A stretch of DNA of 46,615 bases from the NCBI GenBank assembly GCA_934255485.1, contig CAKQOG010000019.1:1-46615 (forward strand). The letters are read 5' to 3'. Both the position numbers and the translations under genes were made by a program. Under the pieces are notes generated by a model that did not search any database, had not been told where the DNA came from, and saw only the letters and a list, made by a program, of their open reading frames with translations. Origin of the DNA: an uncultured Prevotellamassilia sp. GTDB taxonomy: Bacteria > Bacteroidota > Bacteroidia > Bacteroidales > Bacteroidaceae. Below are positions 22,078 to 30,424 of this stretch, one piece after another (the stretch's first letter is position 1; every line of letters begins with the position of its first letter).

Positions 22078-24723
22078 ATGAGTAATAATTCAAAAGGAGT
22101 ATTCAGCAAACTGGCTACGGGCTTGCATATTGCTGCTCGCAAATGCCGTTCTTGCTGGACATGGTATAAAGGACAATACATCGGACGCCCTTGGTGGTAT
22201 AAAACGCTTACTGCAATTTGGTCGTTCTTCGCCTTTATTGTTTTCTATTGTTTTGCCGTTTATTTTAATTTGTTTTGGCTATTCGGCAAGTCACCATCTA
22301 TTGAAGAAATCATACACCCTAAAACGGCTGCTGCATCCGAGATTTACAGTGCAGATGGTGTGTTGTTGGGCAAATACTTCGATGAGAACCGCTCGCCTGT
22401 TCCCTACGATTCTATCAGTCCTGCTTTTTTCGAGGCATTGATATCAACCGAGGATGAACGCTTTTTCCAGCACCATGGCGTAGATTACCGAGGCATTTTT
22501 GCCGCTGCCAAGGATGCTGCACACGGACATGCCCGTGGTGCTTCAACCATTACGCAGCAGTTGGTTAAAAACATGTTTAGAGTGCGCACCTCTTACTCTA
22601 CAGGTTTGTTAGGCAAAATTCCTGGATTACGCATTGTTATCATGAAAAGCAAGGAAATCATCATTGCGCAGATGGTTGAGCTATTTTCTGATAAGCAAAA
22701 GATATTGGAGATGTATGCCAATACCGTAGACTTTGGCTCTAATGCATTCGGCATTAAAACGGCTTCCAAAACTTATTTTAACACCACTCCGAGCCAACTG
22801 AAACCCGAAGAGGCAGCTGTGCTTGTTGGACTGCTCAAAGCCACCTCAGCCTATAACCCACGCATCAACCCCAAAAACTCGCTTCGTCGTCGCAACACGG
22901 TGCTTAGCAATATGTACGAACACCGCAGCATGTTGGCACAGCGTTTTGGTGATGTGTATGTAGCAGACCGCGAAACTTTAGAGCGCTTGCAAGATACACC
23001 TATCAAACTCAACTTCAGTGTGGAGAATGCCTATGACGGCACTGCACTTTACTTCCGCGATGCACTAAAGAGCTATATCGAACAAAAGTTTCCCGACCTC
23101 GACGTAAACTCTGACGGCCTAAAAATATACACCACACTCGACTCGCGTATGCAAAAATATGCCGAGAAAGCCGTTCACGACAAAATGAAGATTGTGCAGC
23201 AAAACTTTGATGCACATTGGCGCAACATGGGCGACCCTTGGCGTGACGAGAAGGGCAACATCATACCCGGCTTCATCGAAGATAAAATTCGTAAAACCGA
23301 CACTTACAAGATGTTGTTGGCACGTTTCCCCAACAATGCCGACTCTATCAACTATTACCTAAACAAGCCACACGACGTTACACTTTTTAGCTACGATGGA
23401 CCTATACACAAAACCATGTCGAGCATCGACTCGCTTAAATACATGGTAAAGTTTATGCACACGGGCTTTGTGGCTATGGAACCCGAAACGGGTTATGTGC
23501 GTGCTTACGTGGGCGATATCGACTTTAAAACGTGGAAATACGACAAGGTGCGCTCTATGCGTCAGCCTGGCTCAACGTTTAAACTCTTTGTTTATGCCAC
23601 GGCTATGAAGCAAGGTCTCACCCCTGCCGATGCGCGCAAAGACGAATATATCAAAATGCGCGTATACGACCAGCAAAAGCACGATAGTGTAGACTGGCAG
23701 CCACACAATGCCAATGGTCGTTTCTCAAATGCCGACATCCCTTTGCGCTCGGCATTTGCCCAAAGTATCAACACCATTGCCGTTAAGTTAGGACAAGAGG
23801 TGGGCATCGACAATGTAATACAAACGGCTCACGACATGGGCATAAAGTCGCCACTCGACAACAATCCCTCGCTTCCTCTTGGTTCTAACGATGTTAATCT
23901 CTTTGAACTTGTCAATGCCTATGGCACTGTTGCAGACAACGGCTTACACGTAGACCCCGTGATGGTAACAAAGATTATCGACACTGATGGCAACACTATT
24001 TTCGAGGCCAAAACCGACGATGGCACACGTGCTCTGCCTCAAACTGCCGCCTTCTACATGCAGAAGTTACTCGAAGCGGGTGTGCGCGATGCGGGTGGTA
24101 CATCACAAACATTTGGCTCTGGCCAATACTTAGGCCCATTCTCTAACCAACTCGACATGGGTGGTAAAACAGGTACTTCTAACAACCACTCCGATGCATG
24201 GTTCGTGGGTGTTACCCCTAGCCTTGTAGCTGGAGCATGGGTTGGGGGCGAATATCGCAGCATACACTTCCGCACAGGGGCTTTAGGTCAAGGTAGCCGC
24301 ACCGCCTTGCCTATCGTGGCACAGTTCTTTAGGAGTGTGATGGACGATGCAAGTCTACGCTCTAAATACCTTCACAAGTATGGCATGCCTCCTGCCGATA
24401 TCGACGCTTCTACTTATCAAGCCACCTATAATCCACCCGCTGCTCGCAACGACTCGTTGAGCAACGACTCTACTTCGCTTAGCAACGAAGAGGGACTTGA
24501 AGGAGAAGATCTTATGGGAGGCGATGAGCACAACGAAGGCGAAAGCGAACAACATTCGCAAGAGCAACATAGCGATGCTACATCGTCATCAACACACAAT
24601 AAAGAGAATGTCTCATCTCAACATAGCGATGCCAATAGCGCATCGTCTGGCTCTGCTAACACTCAAAAAAGCAAGTCAAAGAAAGCTAAGAAAAGCCAGA
24701 ATGTAGAAAGTCTATTCGACTAA
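22078..24723 (+). CDS. Class A penicillin-binding protein (PBP1A type)
   Basis: An 881-residue bifunctional peptidoglycan synthase. One transmembrane anchor is near residues 40-70 (AIWSFFAFIVFYCFAVYFNLFWLFG). A GT51 glycosyltransferase domain follows with catalytic Glu125 in TEDERFFQHHG and the GASTITQQLVKN motif. The transpeptidase domain has Ser499 in GSTFK, SIN at 563-565 and Lys697 in GGKTGTS. It polymerises lipid II and crosslinks the stems on the outer face of the inner membrane. The last 85 residues are a disordered tail rich in S, N, E, H and K. The start at 22078 (MSNNSKGVF) was chosen because the promoter box lies downstream of the earlier ATG. Own terminator at 24759. Confidence 0.95.
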   Translation: MSNNSKGVFSKLATGLHIAARKCRSCWTWYKGQYIGRPWWYKTLTAIWSFFAFIVFYCFAVYFNLFWLFGKSPSIEEIIHPKTAAASEIYSADGVLLGKYFDENRSPVPYDSISPAFFEALISTEDERFFQHHGVDYRGIFAAAKDAAHGHARGASTITQQLVKNMFRVRTSYSTGLLGKIPGLRIVIMKSKEIIIAQMVELFSDKQKILEMYANTVDFGSNAFGIKTASKTYFNTTPSQLKPEEAAVLVGLLKATSAYNPRINPKNSLRRRNTVLSNMYEHRSMLAQRFGDVYVADRETLERLQDTPIKLNFSVENAYDGTALYFRDALKSYIEQKFPDLDVNSDGLKIYTTLDSRMQKYAEKAVHDKMKIVQQNFDAHWRNMGDPWRDEKGNIIPGFIEDKIRKTDTYKMLLARFPNNADSINYYLNKPHDVTLFSYDGPIHKTMSSIDSLKYMVKFMHTGFVAMEPETGYVRAYVGDIDFKTWKYDKVRSMRQPGSTFKLFVYATAMKQGLTPADARKDEYIKMRVYDQQKHDSVDWQPHNANGRFSNADIPLRSAFAQSINTIAVKLGQEVGIDNVIQTAHDMGIKSPLDNNPSLPLGSNDVNLFELVNAYGTVADNGLHVDPVMVTKIIDTDGNTIFEAKTDDGTRALPQTAAFYMQKLLEAGVRDAGGTSQTFGSGQYLGPFSNQLDMGGKTGTSNNHSDAWFVGVTPSLVAGAWVGGEYRSIHFRTGALGQGSRTALPIVAQFFRSVMDDASLRSKYLHKYGMPPADIDASTYQATYNPPAARNDSLSNDSTSLSNEEGLEGEDLMGGDEHNEGESEQHSQEQHSDATSSSTHNKENVSSQHSDANSASSGSANTQKSKSKKAKKSQNVESLFD

Positions 24724-24758
24724 ACCTACCAATTTCTACTTTCTATTTCATCATACAT

Positions 24759-24805
24759 AAAACCGCCCTGCGTATAGGTAAGATCATACGTAGGGCGGTT
24801 TTATA
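24759..24805 (+). terminator. Rho-independent terminator after the PBP gene
   Basis: AAAACCGCCCT (24759-24769) pairs with AGGGCGGTTTT (24792-24802), with an inner CGTAT/ATACG pairing. Confidence 0.92.
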
Positions 24806-24875
24806 TTAGTAGGCATTTTATTTATATAAGTAGGTGGTTTATTTGTATAAGCAAGTAAACTAATTTAATTTAGAA
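24806..24875. repeat. Tandem AAGTAGG-type 21-bp repeats
   Basis: TTAGTAGGCATTTTATTTAT at 24806, TAAGTAGGTGGTTTATTTGT at 24827 and a diverged TAAGCAAGTAAAC at 24848 repeat every 21 bases. The last part with its AATTTAATTTAGAA end also occurs at 7776-7805 (TAAGCAAGTGACCCCAATTT). Confidence 0.7.
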
Positions 24876-24892
24876 AAAACTTTTTTTGCGAG

Positions 24893-25108
24893 ATGTTTTG
24901 TGCCAATCCGCAGGCACGTATCACGTTTGTAAGCAACGATATTGATGTGTTTGTGCCCAATGTGTGCAAACTCTTCCAACTCAATTCTTGCCGTCGTTCG
25001 GTGCAATCGCGCAATGGTCATAAATGTTACATCTATAACAATCGTGTGCATCTGGTTGAGGCAGACTTGGGCAAGGTGCAGAACTTAAGCGAGGTAACAA
25101 ATGGGTGA
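24893..25108 (+). CDS. Possible small hypothetical protein or gene remnant
   Basis: A 71-residue frame (MFCANPQARITFVSNDIDVF... ending LSEVTNG). Its base composition is more gene-like than the very AT-rich flanks, but it has no recognised domain, no clear promoter box, and no neighbour link. It may be the remains of a larger gene. Kept at low confidence. Confidence 0.25.
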   Translation: MFCANPQARITFVSNDIDVFVPNVCKLFQLNSCRRSVQSRNGHKCYIYNNRVHLVEADLGKVQNLSEVTNG

Positions 25109-25128
25109 GGAAACGAGTTCTGAACACG

Positions 25129-25293
25129 AATTATCATGAATTGGTAGTGAATTATTTTATGGATTTTGGCGCTTTGCGCGGAGATGAACATTAATGTCCA
25201 TTAATAGAACATTAATTAATGATAATTGATGTTTCAAAAAAACTGCGCATAGCGCCAATTTGTGATAAAATTCATGATTAATTCACGATAATT
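25129..25293. repeat. Large imperfect inverted repeat, MITE-like
   Basis: The arm 25129-25181 (AATTATCATGAATT ... TTTTGGCGCTTTGCGCGG) aligns along its whole length with the reverse complement of 25243-25293 (AATTATCGTGAATTAATCAT ... TTGGCGCTATGCGCAG). The 60-base centre is itself made of ATTAAT/CATTAAT palindromes. No transposase is inside. It resembles a miniature, non-coding mobile or structural element. Confidence 0.75.
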
Positions 25294-25350
25294 AGTGACT
25301 CCTTTTATCAAATTATTTGCTTTTTTCTTTGCATTTCGCTCGCTTTGCCC

Positions 25351-25358
25351 TACCTTTG
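25351..25358 (+). promoter_or_regulatory. TACCTTTG -7 box for the 85-residue protein
   Basis: Exact TAnnTTTG match with TTTG at 25328-25331 as the -33 element (19 bases between them). Confidence 0.65.
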
Positions 25359-25497
25359 CACCACAAAACATCAAGAGCAGTTGTTCTGCCATAAATGCGC
25401 AGGGCAAACTCACCAACCGAGTTACAGGAACTACGGTGGTAAAGTTACGATGTGGAAGTATTCTTATTTTTATTTAAACTTCAAACATTATCCTGAT

Positions 25498-25755
25498 ATG
25501 ATATCAAATCCACTTTATGCCGAATTTTCGGCATGTTTTGCAGAAGAAACTCTTCAATCTCTCATCCAATCTTTTAATAAACAAGTAGGTTGTCGTGGTT
25601 GGGCATCAGCTCGTGCCTATCACAATCGTGCACTTATCGACGAACTAAAGCGTCGTGGCATTGACGTGTCGGCTGTTAGCAAAGATGGTTGCACAACGTT
25701 TGCTCACAAGGTAAAACTCAATGCCGATGGTACAGCATTACAAATAATAAAATAA
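25498..25755 (+). CDS. Small conserved-type hypothetical protein
   Basis: An 85-residue soluble protein (MISNPLYAEFSACFAEETLQ...). It reads as a compact helical domain: FAEETLQSLIQSFNKQVGCRGWASARAYHNRALIDELKRRGIDVSAVSK, then a short beta end with FAHKVKLNADG. I recall very similar small proteins (NPLY.EF, EVG.RGW.SARA.H..ALI, GIDVSAV) as recurrent hypotheticals in Bacteroidales genomes, but know no function. The frame is open much further upstream, but the promoter box at 25351 and the A-poor upstream sequence favour the ATG at 25498. A strong hairpin follows at 25808. Confidence 0.75.
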   Translation: MISNPLYAEFSACFAEETLQSLIQSFNKQVGCRGWASARAYHNRALIDELKRRGIDVSAVSKDGCTTFAHKVKLNADGTALQIIK

Positions 25756-25807
25756 TGCCATTATCTTACGCTCTATAATAGCGTATGTAGAGGCAAACAA
25801 GATATAA

Positions 25808-25856
25808 AAATCCCTTTCGCATCGTCTGCTCTTGATGCGAAAGGGATTTGTTTTTG
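25808..25856. terminator. Bidirectional terminator between the 85-aa gene and nrdJ
   Basis: A 16-bp perfect stem, AAATCCCTTTCGCATC (25808-25823) with its complement (25834-25849), is flanked by A-rich and T-rich runs, suited to both converging genes. Confidence 0.92.
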
Positions 25857-25921
25857 TGGGGAAGAGTTTAATAATATAAATGTTGAACTACTCCTTTATT
25901 AATAAAACCTCAATGCTACGA

Positions 25922-28486
25922 TTATCCGCAACGGCTTGCACCACAGTGCTTGCAGATAAGGCAACCCTCTTGGTAAACCAGAGTTTCGTGGCCACAGTTG
26001 GGACACTTCTGTCCCTTGGCCTCAGTGCCATCCGTAACATATTTTTTGAGTGCTCGGCTCACGCCAACCTTCCAGGTGTTGATGTTTTCGCTTTCGAGTT
26101 GAAGAGAGTTTACAAGTTTAATAACATTCTCAATAGGCATGCGATAGCGCAACACCCCCGATATGAGTTTAGCATAGTTCCAATACTCTTTGTTGAACTT
26201 TTCAGACAGACCATCAACCGTCATTTTGTAGCCACGCTTGTTTTGAAACTGAAAGTCGTAGCGCTTAGAACCATCGGGCAATACACGCTTAATAATCTTG
26301 CCCTTCGTAACGGTTTTGGGCAGAACAATGCCCTCTTCATCGTCTTGCAGTCCGGTAAAGATTTCGTAAGGATGCCCATCGAGAAGTCCCACAAAAGCCA
26401 CCCATTTCTCCTTGTTGTTCTGAAAGCGCACCACGTCGCATTCGAGCACATCAGGACGGCGCTCAGTAACTGCTGGCAATGGGAGTGGGGCGGGAGTGGC
26501 AGTAACCTCTCCGTCTTCTTTCTTCTGCTTCTTGTTAGTCTTTTGTGTGCTAACGAGCACGCCAGCACGCGAGCCATCACGATAGATGGTGCAACCCTTG
26601 CAGCCACTCTTCCATGCTTCAATGTAGAGGTTATTTACCAACTCCTCATCAACATTGTTGGGTAGGTTTACGGTAACACTAATGCTGTGGTCTACCCATT
26701 TCTGAATAGCACCTTGCATGCGCACCTTCATAAGCCAATCTACATCATTGGCCGTGGCTTTGTAATAGGGCGAGCGAGCCACAAGTTCGTCAATCTCGGC
26801 TTGCGTATAACGCTTCTCTGTATCAATTCCTTGTGTACGCATCCAGGTGAGAAATTTGGGATGATACACAATGTATTCTTCGAATGAGTCGCCCGTTTCA
26901 TCAACAAAATCAACGTGTACGTTAGTGTCGTTAGGATTAACTTTGCGGCGACGCTTGTATACTGGCATAAACACTGGTTCGATGCCAGAGGTGGTTTGCG
27001 TCATGAGGCTGGTGGTGCCTGTTGGGGCTATAGTAAGGCAAGCAATGTTGCGACGACCATAGCGCACCATATCGGCATAAAGTTCGGGGTCGGCCTCCTT
27101 AAGGCGTAATATAAAGGGGTTTTGCGCTTCGCGTTCGGCATTGAAGATGGGAAATGCTCCGCGCTCTTTAGCCATTTCAACGCTTGACCGGTAGGCACTA
27201 AGCGCCAATGTGCGCTGTACCTTAACCGCCATTTCAGTGGCTTCGGTTGTGCCATAGCGCAAACCAAGCGCTGCCAACATGTCGCCCTCTGCGGTGATGC
27301 CCACACCCGTACGACGGCCCTTAGCTGTCTTAGCTTTAATCTTTTCCCATAAGTGGAGTTCGGTGTGTTTCACCTCGTCGGTTTGTGGGTCGCTCTTTAT
27401 TTTAGCAATAATACGATCAATCTTTTCTTGTTCAAGGTCGATGATATCGTCCATGAAACGTTGAGCCAAAGCCACATGTTTCTTGAACAAACTAAAGTTG
27501 AAGGTGGCTTGTGGGGTGAACGGATTAACAACGTAAGCATAAAGGTTAATGGCCAACAAACGGCAACTATCGTAGGGGCATAGAGGGATTTCGCCACATG
27601 GATTGGTGCTAACCGTGCGGAAACCTAAATCGTCATAGCAGTCGGGGATGCTCTCGCGTAGTATGGTGTCCCAAAAGAGCACGCCGGGTTCGGCGCTCTT
27701 CCAAGCATTGTGCACAATCTTCTTCCATATAGCAGCGGCATTGGCCTCTTGCTCTACCATAGGTTGGCTGCCTGTGATGGGGAACTGCTGGTGGTAAGGA
27801 CGATTTTCGATGGCACATTGCATAAACTCATCATCAATCTTTACGCTGACATTAGCCCCTGTTATTTTGCCCTCAGTCATTTTGGCATCAATAAAATCTT
27901 CAGCCTCGGGGTGGCGCACGGATATGCTGAGCATTAAGGCTCCACGTCGGCCGTCTTGTGCCACCTCGCGTGTGGAGTTGCTATAACGCTCCATAAACGG
28001 AACAATGCCTGTTGAGGTAAGTGCCGAGTTTTTAACGGGCGAGCCTTTGGGACGTATACCCGAAAGGTCGTGGCCTACACCGCCGCGTCGCTTCATGAGT
28101 TGCACTTGTTCTTCGTCGATTTTCATAATGGCACCATACGAGTCAGAGTCGCCGTCGATGCCAATAACAAAGCAGTTAGATAACGAAGCTATTTGGTGGG
28201 TGTTGCCAATGCCAGTCATGGGAGAACCCGCTGGTACAAGGTAGCGAAAATGGTCGAGGATTTCAAACACCTCGTCTTCAGATAGCGGATTGGCATATTG
28301 CTGTTCGATACGTGCAATCTCGTGAGCTATGCGGTGGTGCATGTCTGTGGGCGAGCATTCGTATAGGTTGCCAAACGAATCTTTCATGGCATATTTGTTA
28401 ATCCATACGCGAGCTGCCAACTCATCGCCGTTGAAGTATGCTAACGAGGCTTCGTATGCCTCGTCGTAAGTGTATGTTTTGTTCAT
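25922..28486 (-). CDS. nrdJ: Adenosylcobalamin-dependent (class II) ribonucleotide reductase
   Basis: An 854-residue enzyme making deoxyribonucleotides using a B12-derived radical, needing no oxygen and no separate radical subunit. Landmarks are LSNCFVIG with Cys105, GGVGHDLSGIRPKG, STNPCGEIPL with Asn295, Cys297 (thiyl position) and Glu299, IAPTGTTS, and CTIYRDGSRAG. A C-terminal zinc-ribbon tail KCPNCGHETLVYQEGCLICKHCG follows, of the kind that shuttles reducing power to the active site. Length fits the Bacteroidetes NrdJ. It follows the yfcE-like gene by 26 bases on the same strand, so the two share a transcript from the box at 29189-29182. No cobalamin riboswitch is visible upstream. Confidence 0.95.
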   Translation of the reverse strand: MNKTYTYDEAYEASLAYFNGDELAARVWINKYAMKDSFGNLYECSPTDMHHRIAHEIARIEQQYANPLSEDEVFEILDHFRYLVPAGSPMTGIGNTHQIASLSNCFVIGIDGDSDSYGAIMKIDEEQVQLMKRRGGVGHDLSGIRPKGSPVKNSALTSTGIVPFMERYSNSTREVAQDGRRGALMLSISVRHPEAEDFIDAKMTEGKITGANVSVKIDDEFMQCAIENRPYHQQFPITGSQPMVEQEANAAAIWKKIVHNAWKSAEPGVLFWDTILRESIPDCYDDLGFRTVSTNPCGEIPLCPYDSCRLLAINLYAYVVNPFTPQATFNFSLFKKHVALAQRFMDDIIDLEQEKIDRIIAKIKSDPQTDEVKHTELHLWEKIKAKTAKGRRTGVGITAEGDMLAALGLRYGTTEATEMAVKVQRTLALSAYRSSVEMAKERGAFPIFNAEREAQNPFILRLKEADPELYADMVRYGRRNIACLTIAPTGTTSLMTQTTSGIEPVFMPVYKRRRKVNPNDTNVHVDFVDETGDSFEEYIVYHPKFLTWMRTQGIDTEKRYTQAEIDELVARSPYYKATANDVDWLMKVRMQGAIQKWVDHSISVTVNLPNNVDEELVNNLYIEAWKSGCKGCTIYRDGSRAGVLVSTQKTNKKQKKEDGEVTATPAPLPLPAVTERRPDVLECDVVRFQNNKEKWVAFVGLLDGHPYEIFTGLQDDEEGIVLPKTVTKGKIIKRVLPDGSKRYDFQFQNKRGYKMTVDGLSEKFNKEYWNYAKLISGVLRYRMPIENVIKLVNSLQLESENINTWKVGVSRALKKYVTDGTEAKGQKCPNCGHETLVYQEGCLICKHCGASRCG

Positions 28487-28512
28487 CTATGCGTTAGTAG
28501 ATTGTAATGTAG

Positions 28513-29064
28513 TTAGATTTTCAAACTTTTAATGGCTTCGCCATCGAGTGTGCGAATAGCCAATGTGCCATCGCAATATGTGGCAAACGTTGGCGGATTT
28601 CCACCCTTAGGGAAGGTGGGCGAACCTGTATTGAGTATGATTGGACGCTCATCTGTAGCTGCCTCAAGTTTCTGCAAATGGGTGTGGCCATAAACAAATA
28701 CGTTGCAACTTGGAGCTTGAGGCATGTTCTTCTCATTATACACGTGGCCGTGGGTAATGAAAAAACGTTTGCCCTCATCGATGAGCAGCGAATAGGTGCT
28801 CTGAATAGGAAAGTTGAGCAACATTTGGTCTACTTCAGAGTCGCAATTGCCGCGAACAGCCACAATGTTTGCCGCGCGCTGGTTAAGTTTCTCGGCAATG
28901 GCTTGAGGGTTGAGGCCGGGGCACAATCCATTACGTGGACCATAGTTGAGTATGTCGCCCAAAAGTACGAGAAGATCGTAATGGTGGGCATCATAGTAAC
29001 TGAGTACCGCGTCTAAGGCTGGCAAAGAGCCGTGTATGTCTGACAAAAAAAGAATGCGTGACAT
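28513..29064 (-). CDS. yfcE: YfcE-type metallophosphodiesterase
   Basis: A 183-residue calcineurin-like phosphoesterase of the YfcE/MJ0936 family. Metal-site motifs are in order: FLSDIHGSLPAL (D-x-H), LLGDILNYGPRN (GD), VRGNCDSEVD (GNCD), FITHGHVYN (GH) and VYGHTHLQK (GHTH). Such enzymes hydrolyse phosphodiester bonds with two metal ions; E. coli YfcE accepts artificial diesters, and its natural substrate is unclear. First gene of the two-gene transcript with nrdJ; the ATG at 29064 is preceded by an A-rich leader and a promoter box 118 bases up. Confidence 0.92.
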   Translation of the reverse strand: MSRILFLSDIHGSLPALDAVLSYYDAHHYDLLVLLGDILNYGPRNGLCPGLNPQAIAEKLNQRAANIVAVRGNCDSEVDQMLLNFPIQSTYSLLIDEGKRFFITHGHVYNEKNMPQAPSCNVFVYGHTHLQKLEAATDERPIILNTGSPTFPKGGNPPTFATYCDGTLAIRTLDGEAIKSLKI

Positions 29065-29181
29065 TTAGAATGAAAAAGTGATGATGTTGGTTAATAATGA
29101 ATGAGTAAGGCGTGATGGGCAATATACATTGATCACATAAATAGGGTTTTTGCAGCAAACCTGTAGCCCTTACTCATGGCG

Positions 29182-29189
29182 CAAAGTTA
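29182..29189 (-). promoter_or_regulatory. TAACTTTG -7 box for yfcE-nrdJ
   Basis: Minus-strand TAACTTTG upstream of yfcE, divergent from TACTTTTG (29234-29241) of the GSCFA gene. Confidence 0.6.
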
Positions 29190-29233
29190 GAAATATTATG
29201 CTGAAAGATTACATCACTTGCCATAAAAAAATG

Positions 29234-29241
29234 TACTTTTG
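29234..29241 (+). promoter_or_regulatory. TACTTTTG -7 box for the GSCFA gene
   Basis: Exact TAnnTTTG match 64 bases upstream of the ATG at 29305. Confidence 0.55.
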
Positions 29242-29304
29242 TGAATAAGCAGAAACCACTACGATTGACATAAAAAATCCTGCTACTTGCATACAAACAT
29301 AAAT

Positions 29305-30282
29305 ATGGATTTCAGAACCATTGTAAACCTACCCCCAAACAACGGAAACATTGCGCTCACACCTCATTCGAGCGTAATGCTCATTGGCTCGTGTTTTGCC
29401 GACCACATAGGCCAACGCTTGCAACAAGTGTTGCCCCAACATCAAGTGTGTATCAATCCGCATGGAACGCTCTATAACCCTATGAGCATACTCACGGTGG
29501 TGCGCTCGCTCATGAAGAGTGAACCCACCGATGCAATTGACGCTGATGGCTATTTTATTACCAACGAACACGCTTACCGACATTGGGACTATGCCACTTC
29601 TTTCACTGCTCCAACAAAGAGCGAACTTGAAGATGAACTCATAAAAAAATGGCACAAGGCAAAGGCAGTGTTCAACAATATCGACTTGCTACTTATTACC
29701 TTTAGCACCGACCATGGGTATTGGCTGAACACCACATCCCAGCATACACGCTTAGTGGCTAATTGCCATAAGCAACCGAGCAGAATGTTCTATGAACGGG
29801 TGGCAGACGAACAAACAATGCTCAATGAATGGGCAGAAGTGCTTGCAGAATTGCAGAGGCAGCACCCAAGGGTAAAGGTGGTTTTTACACTTAGTCCGTA
29901 CCGCTATGCCAAATATGGTATGCACGAAAACGCACTTAGCAAGGCACGTTTGCTCCTACTCATCGACCAATTAGAGAGCCTTTATAACAATGTAACCTAC
30001 TTTCCAGCATACGAGATAATAAGCGACGAACTGCGCGATTATCGCTTTTATGCCGAAGATATGTTGCACCCTTCAGAGCAGGCTGTAAGTTACGTGTGGG
30101 AACGTTTTAGCCAGTGGTCATTTAGCCCCGAAATGCACGAGTACGCCAAAGAGCATGCGGCTATTGCAAGAGCAATGAACCACAGACCATTACACCCCGA
30201 AGGCGAGGAATACAAACGCTTTGTTGAACGCAGAGAACTGAAAAAACTTGCTTTTGAAAAGAAATGGAACATGTCTTTTTAA
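29305..30282 (+). CDS. GSCFA domain protein
   Basis: A 325-residue protein named for its GSCFA motif, seen here in SVMLIGSCFADHIGQRL near the N-terminus, followed by NPHGTLYNPMSI. These families are related to SGNH/GDSL-type hydrolases: the Ser in GSCF is the likely nucleophile, and a C-terminal EDMLHPSEQAV carries the D-x-x-H pair. The substrate is unknown; related domains act on acyl or acetyl groups of lipids or glycans. No signal peptide. Start at the ATG of MDFRTIVN (A-rich leader); the earlier TTG at 29287 is unlikely. It precedes murF-alr by 142 bases, but a promoter box at 30337 lies between. Confidence 0.88.
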   Translation: MDFRTIVNLPPNNGNIALTPHSSVMLIGSCFADHIGQRLQQVLPQHQVCINPHGTLYNPMSILTVVRSLMKSEPTDAIDADGYFITNEHAYRHWDYATSFTAPTKSELEDELIKKWHKAKAVFNNIDLLLITFSTDHGYWLNTTSQHTRLVANCHKQPSRMFYERVADEQTMLNEWAEVLAELQRQHPRVKVVFTLSPYRYAKYGMHENALSKARLLLLIDQLESLYNNVTYFPAYEIISDELRDYRFYAEDMLHPSEQAVSYVWERFSQWSFSPEMHEYAKEHAAIARAMNHRPLHPEGEEYKRFVERRELKKLAFEKKWNMSF

Positions 30283-30336
30283 CAATTATGGTGTAACTTT
30301 ACACCCTTTGCTCTTGTATAAAAACATTGCAACTGC

Positions 30337-30344
30337 TAACTTTG
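30337..30344 (+). promoter_or_regulatory. TAACTTTG -7 box for murF-alr
   Basis: TAACTTTG with an upstream TTG at 30314-30316 (20 bases away), 81 bases before the gene start. Confidence 0.6.
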
Positions 30345-30424
30345 CAATAGGGTAGGAGAACTTACTCAGCCCTAAACGTATATTATATACTCATACACAA
30401 TATTTGTAGTCAGAAATAATTATT

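Noticed and set aside
25880..26665. 261-residue frame opposite the nrdJ 3' end
   Set aside because: Shadow of nrdJ; no recognisable motif and it crosses the intergenic terminator region.
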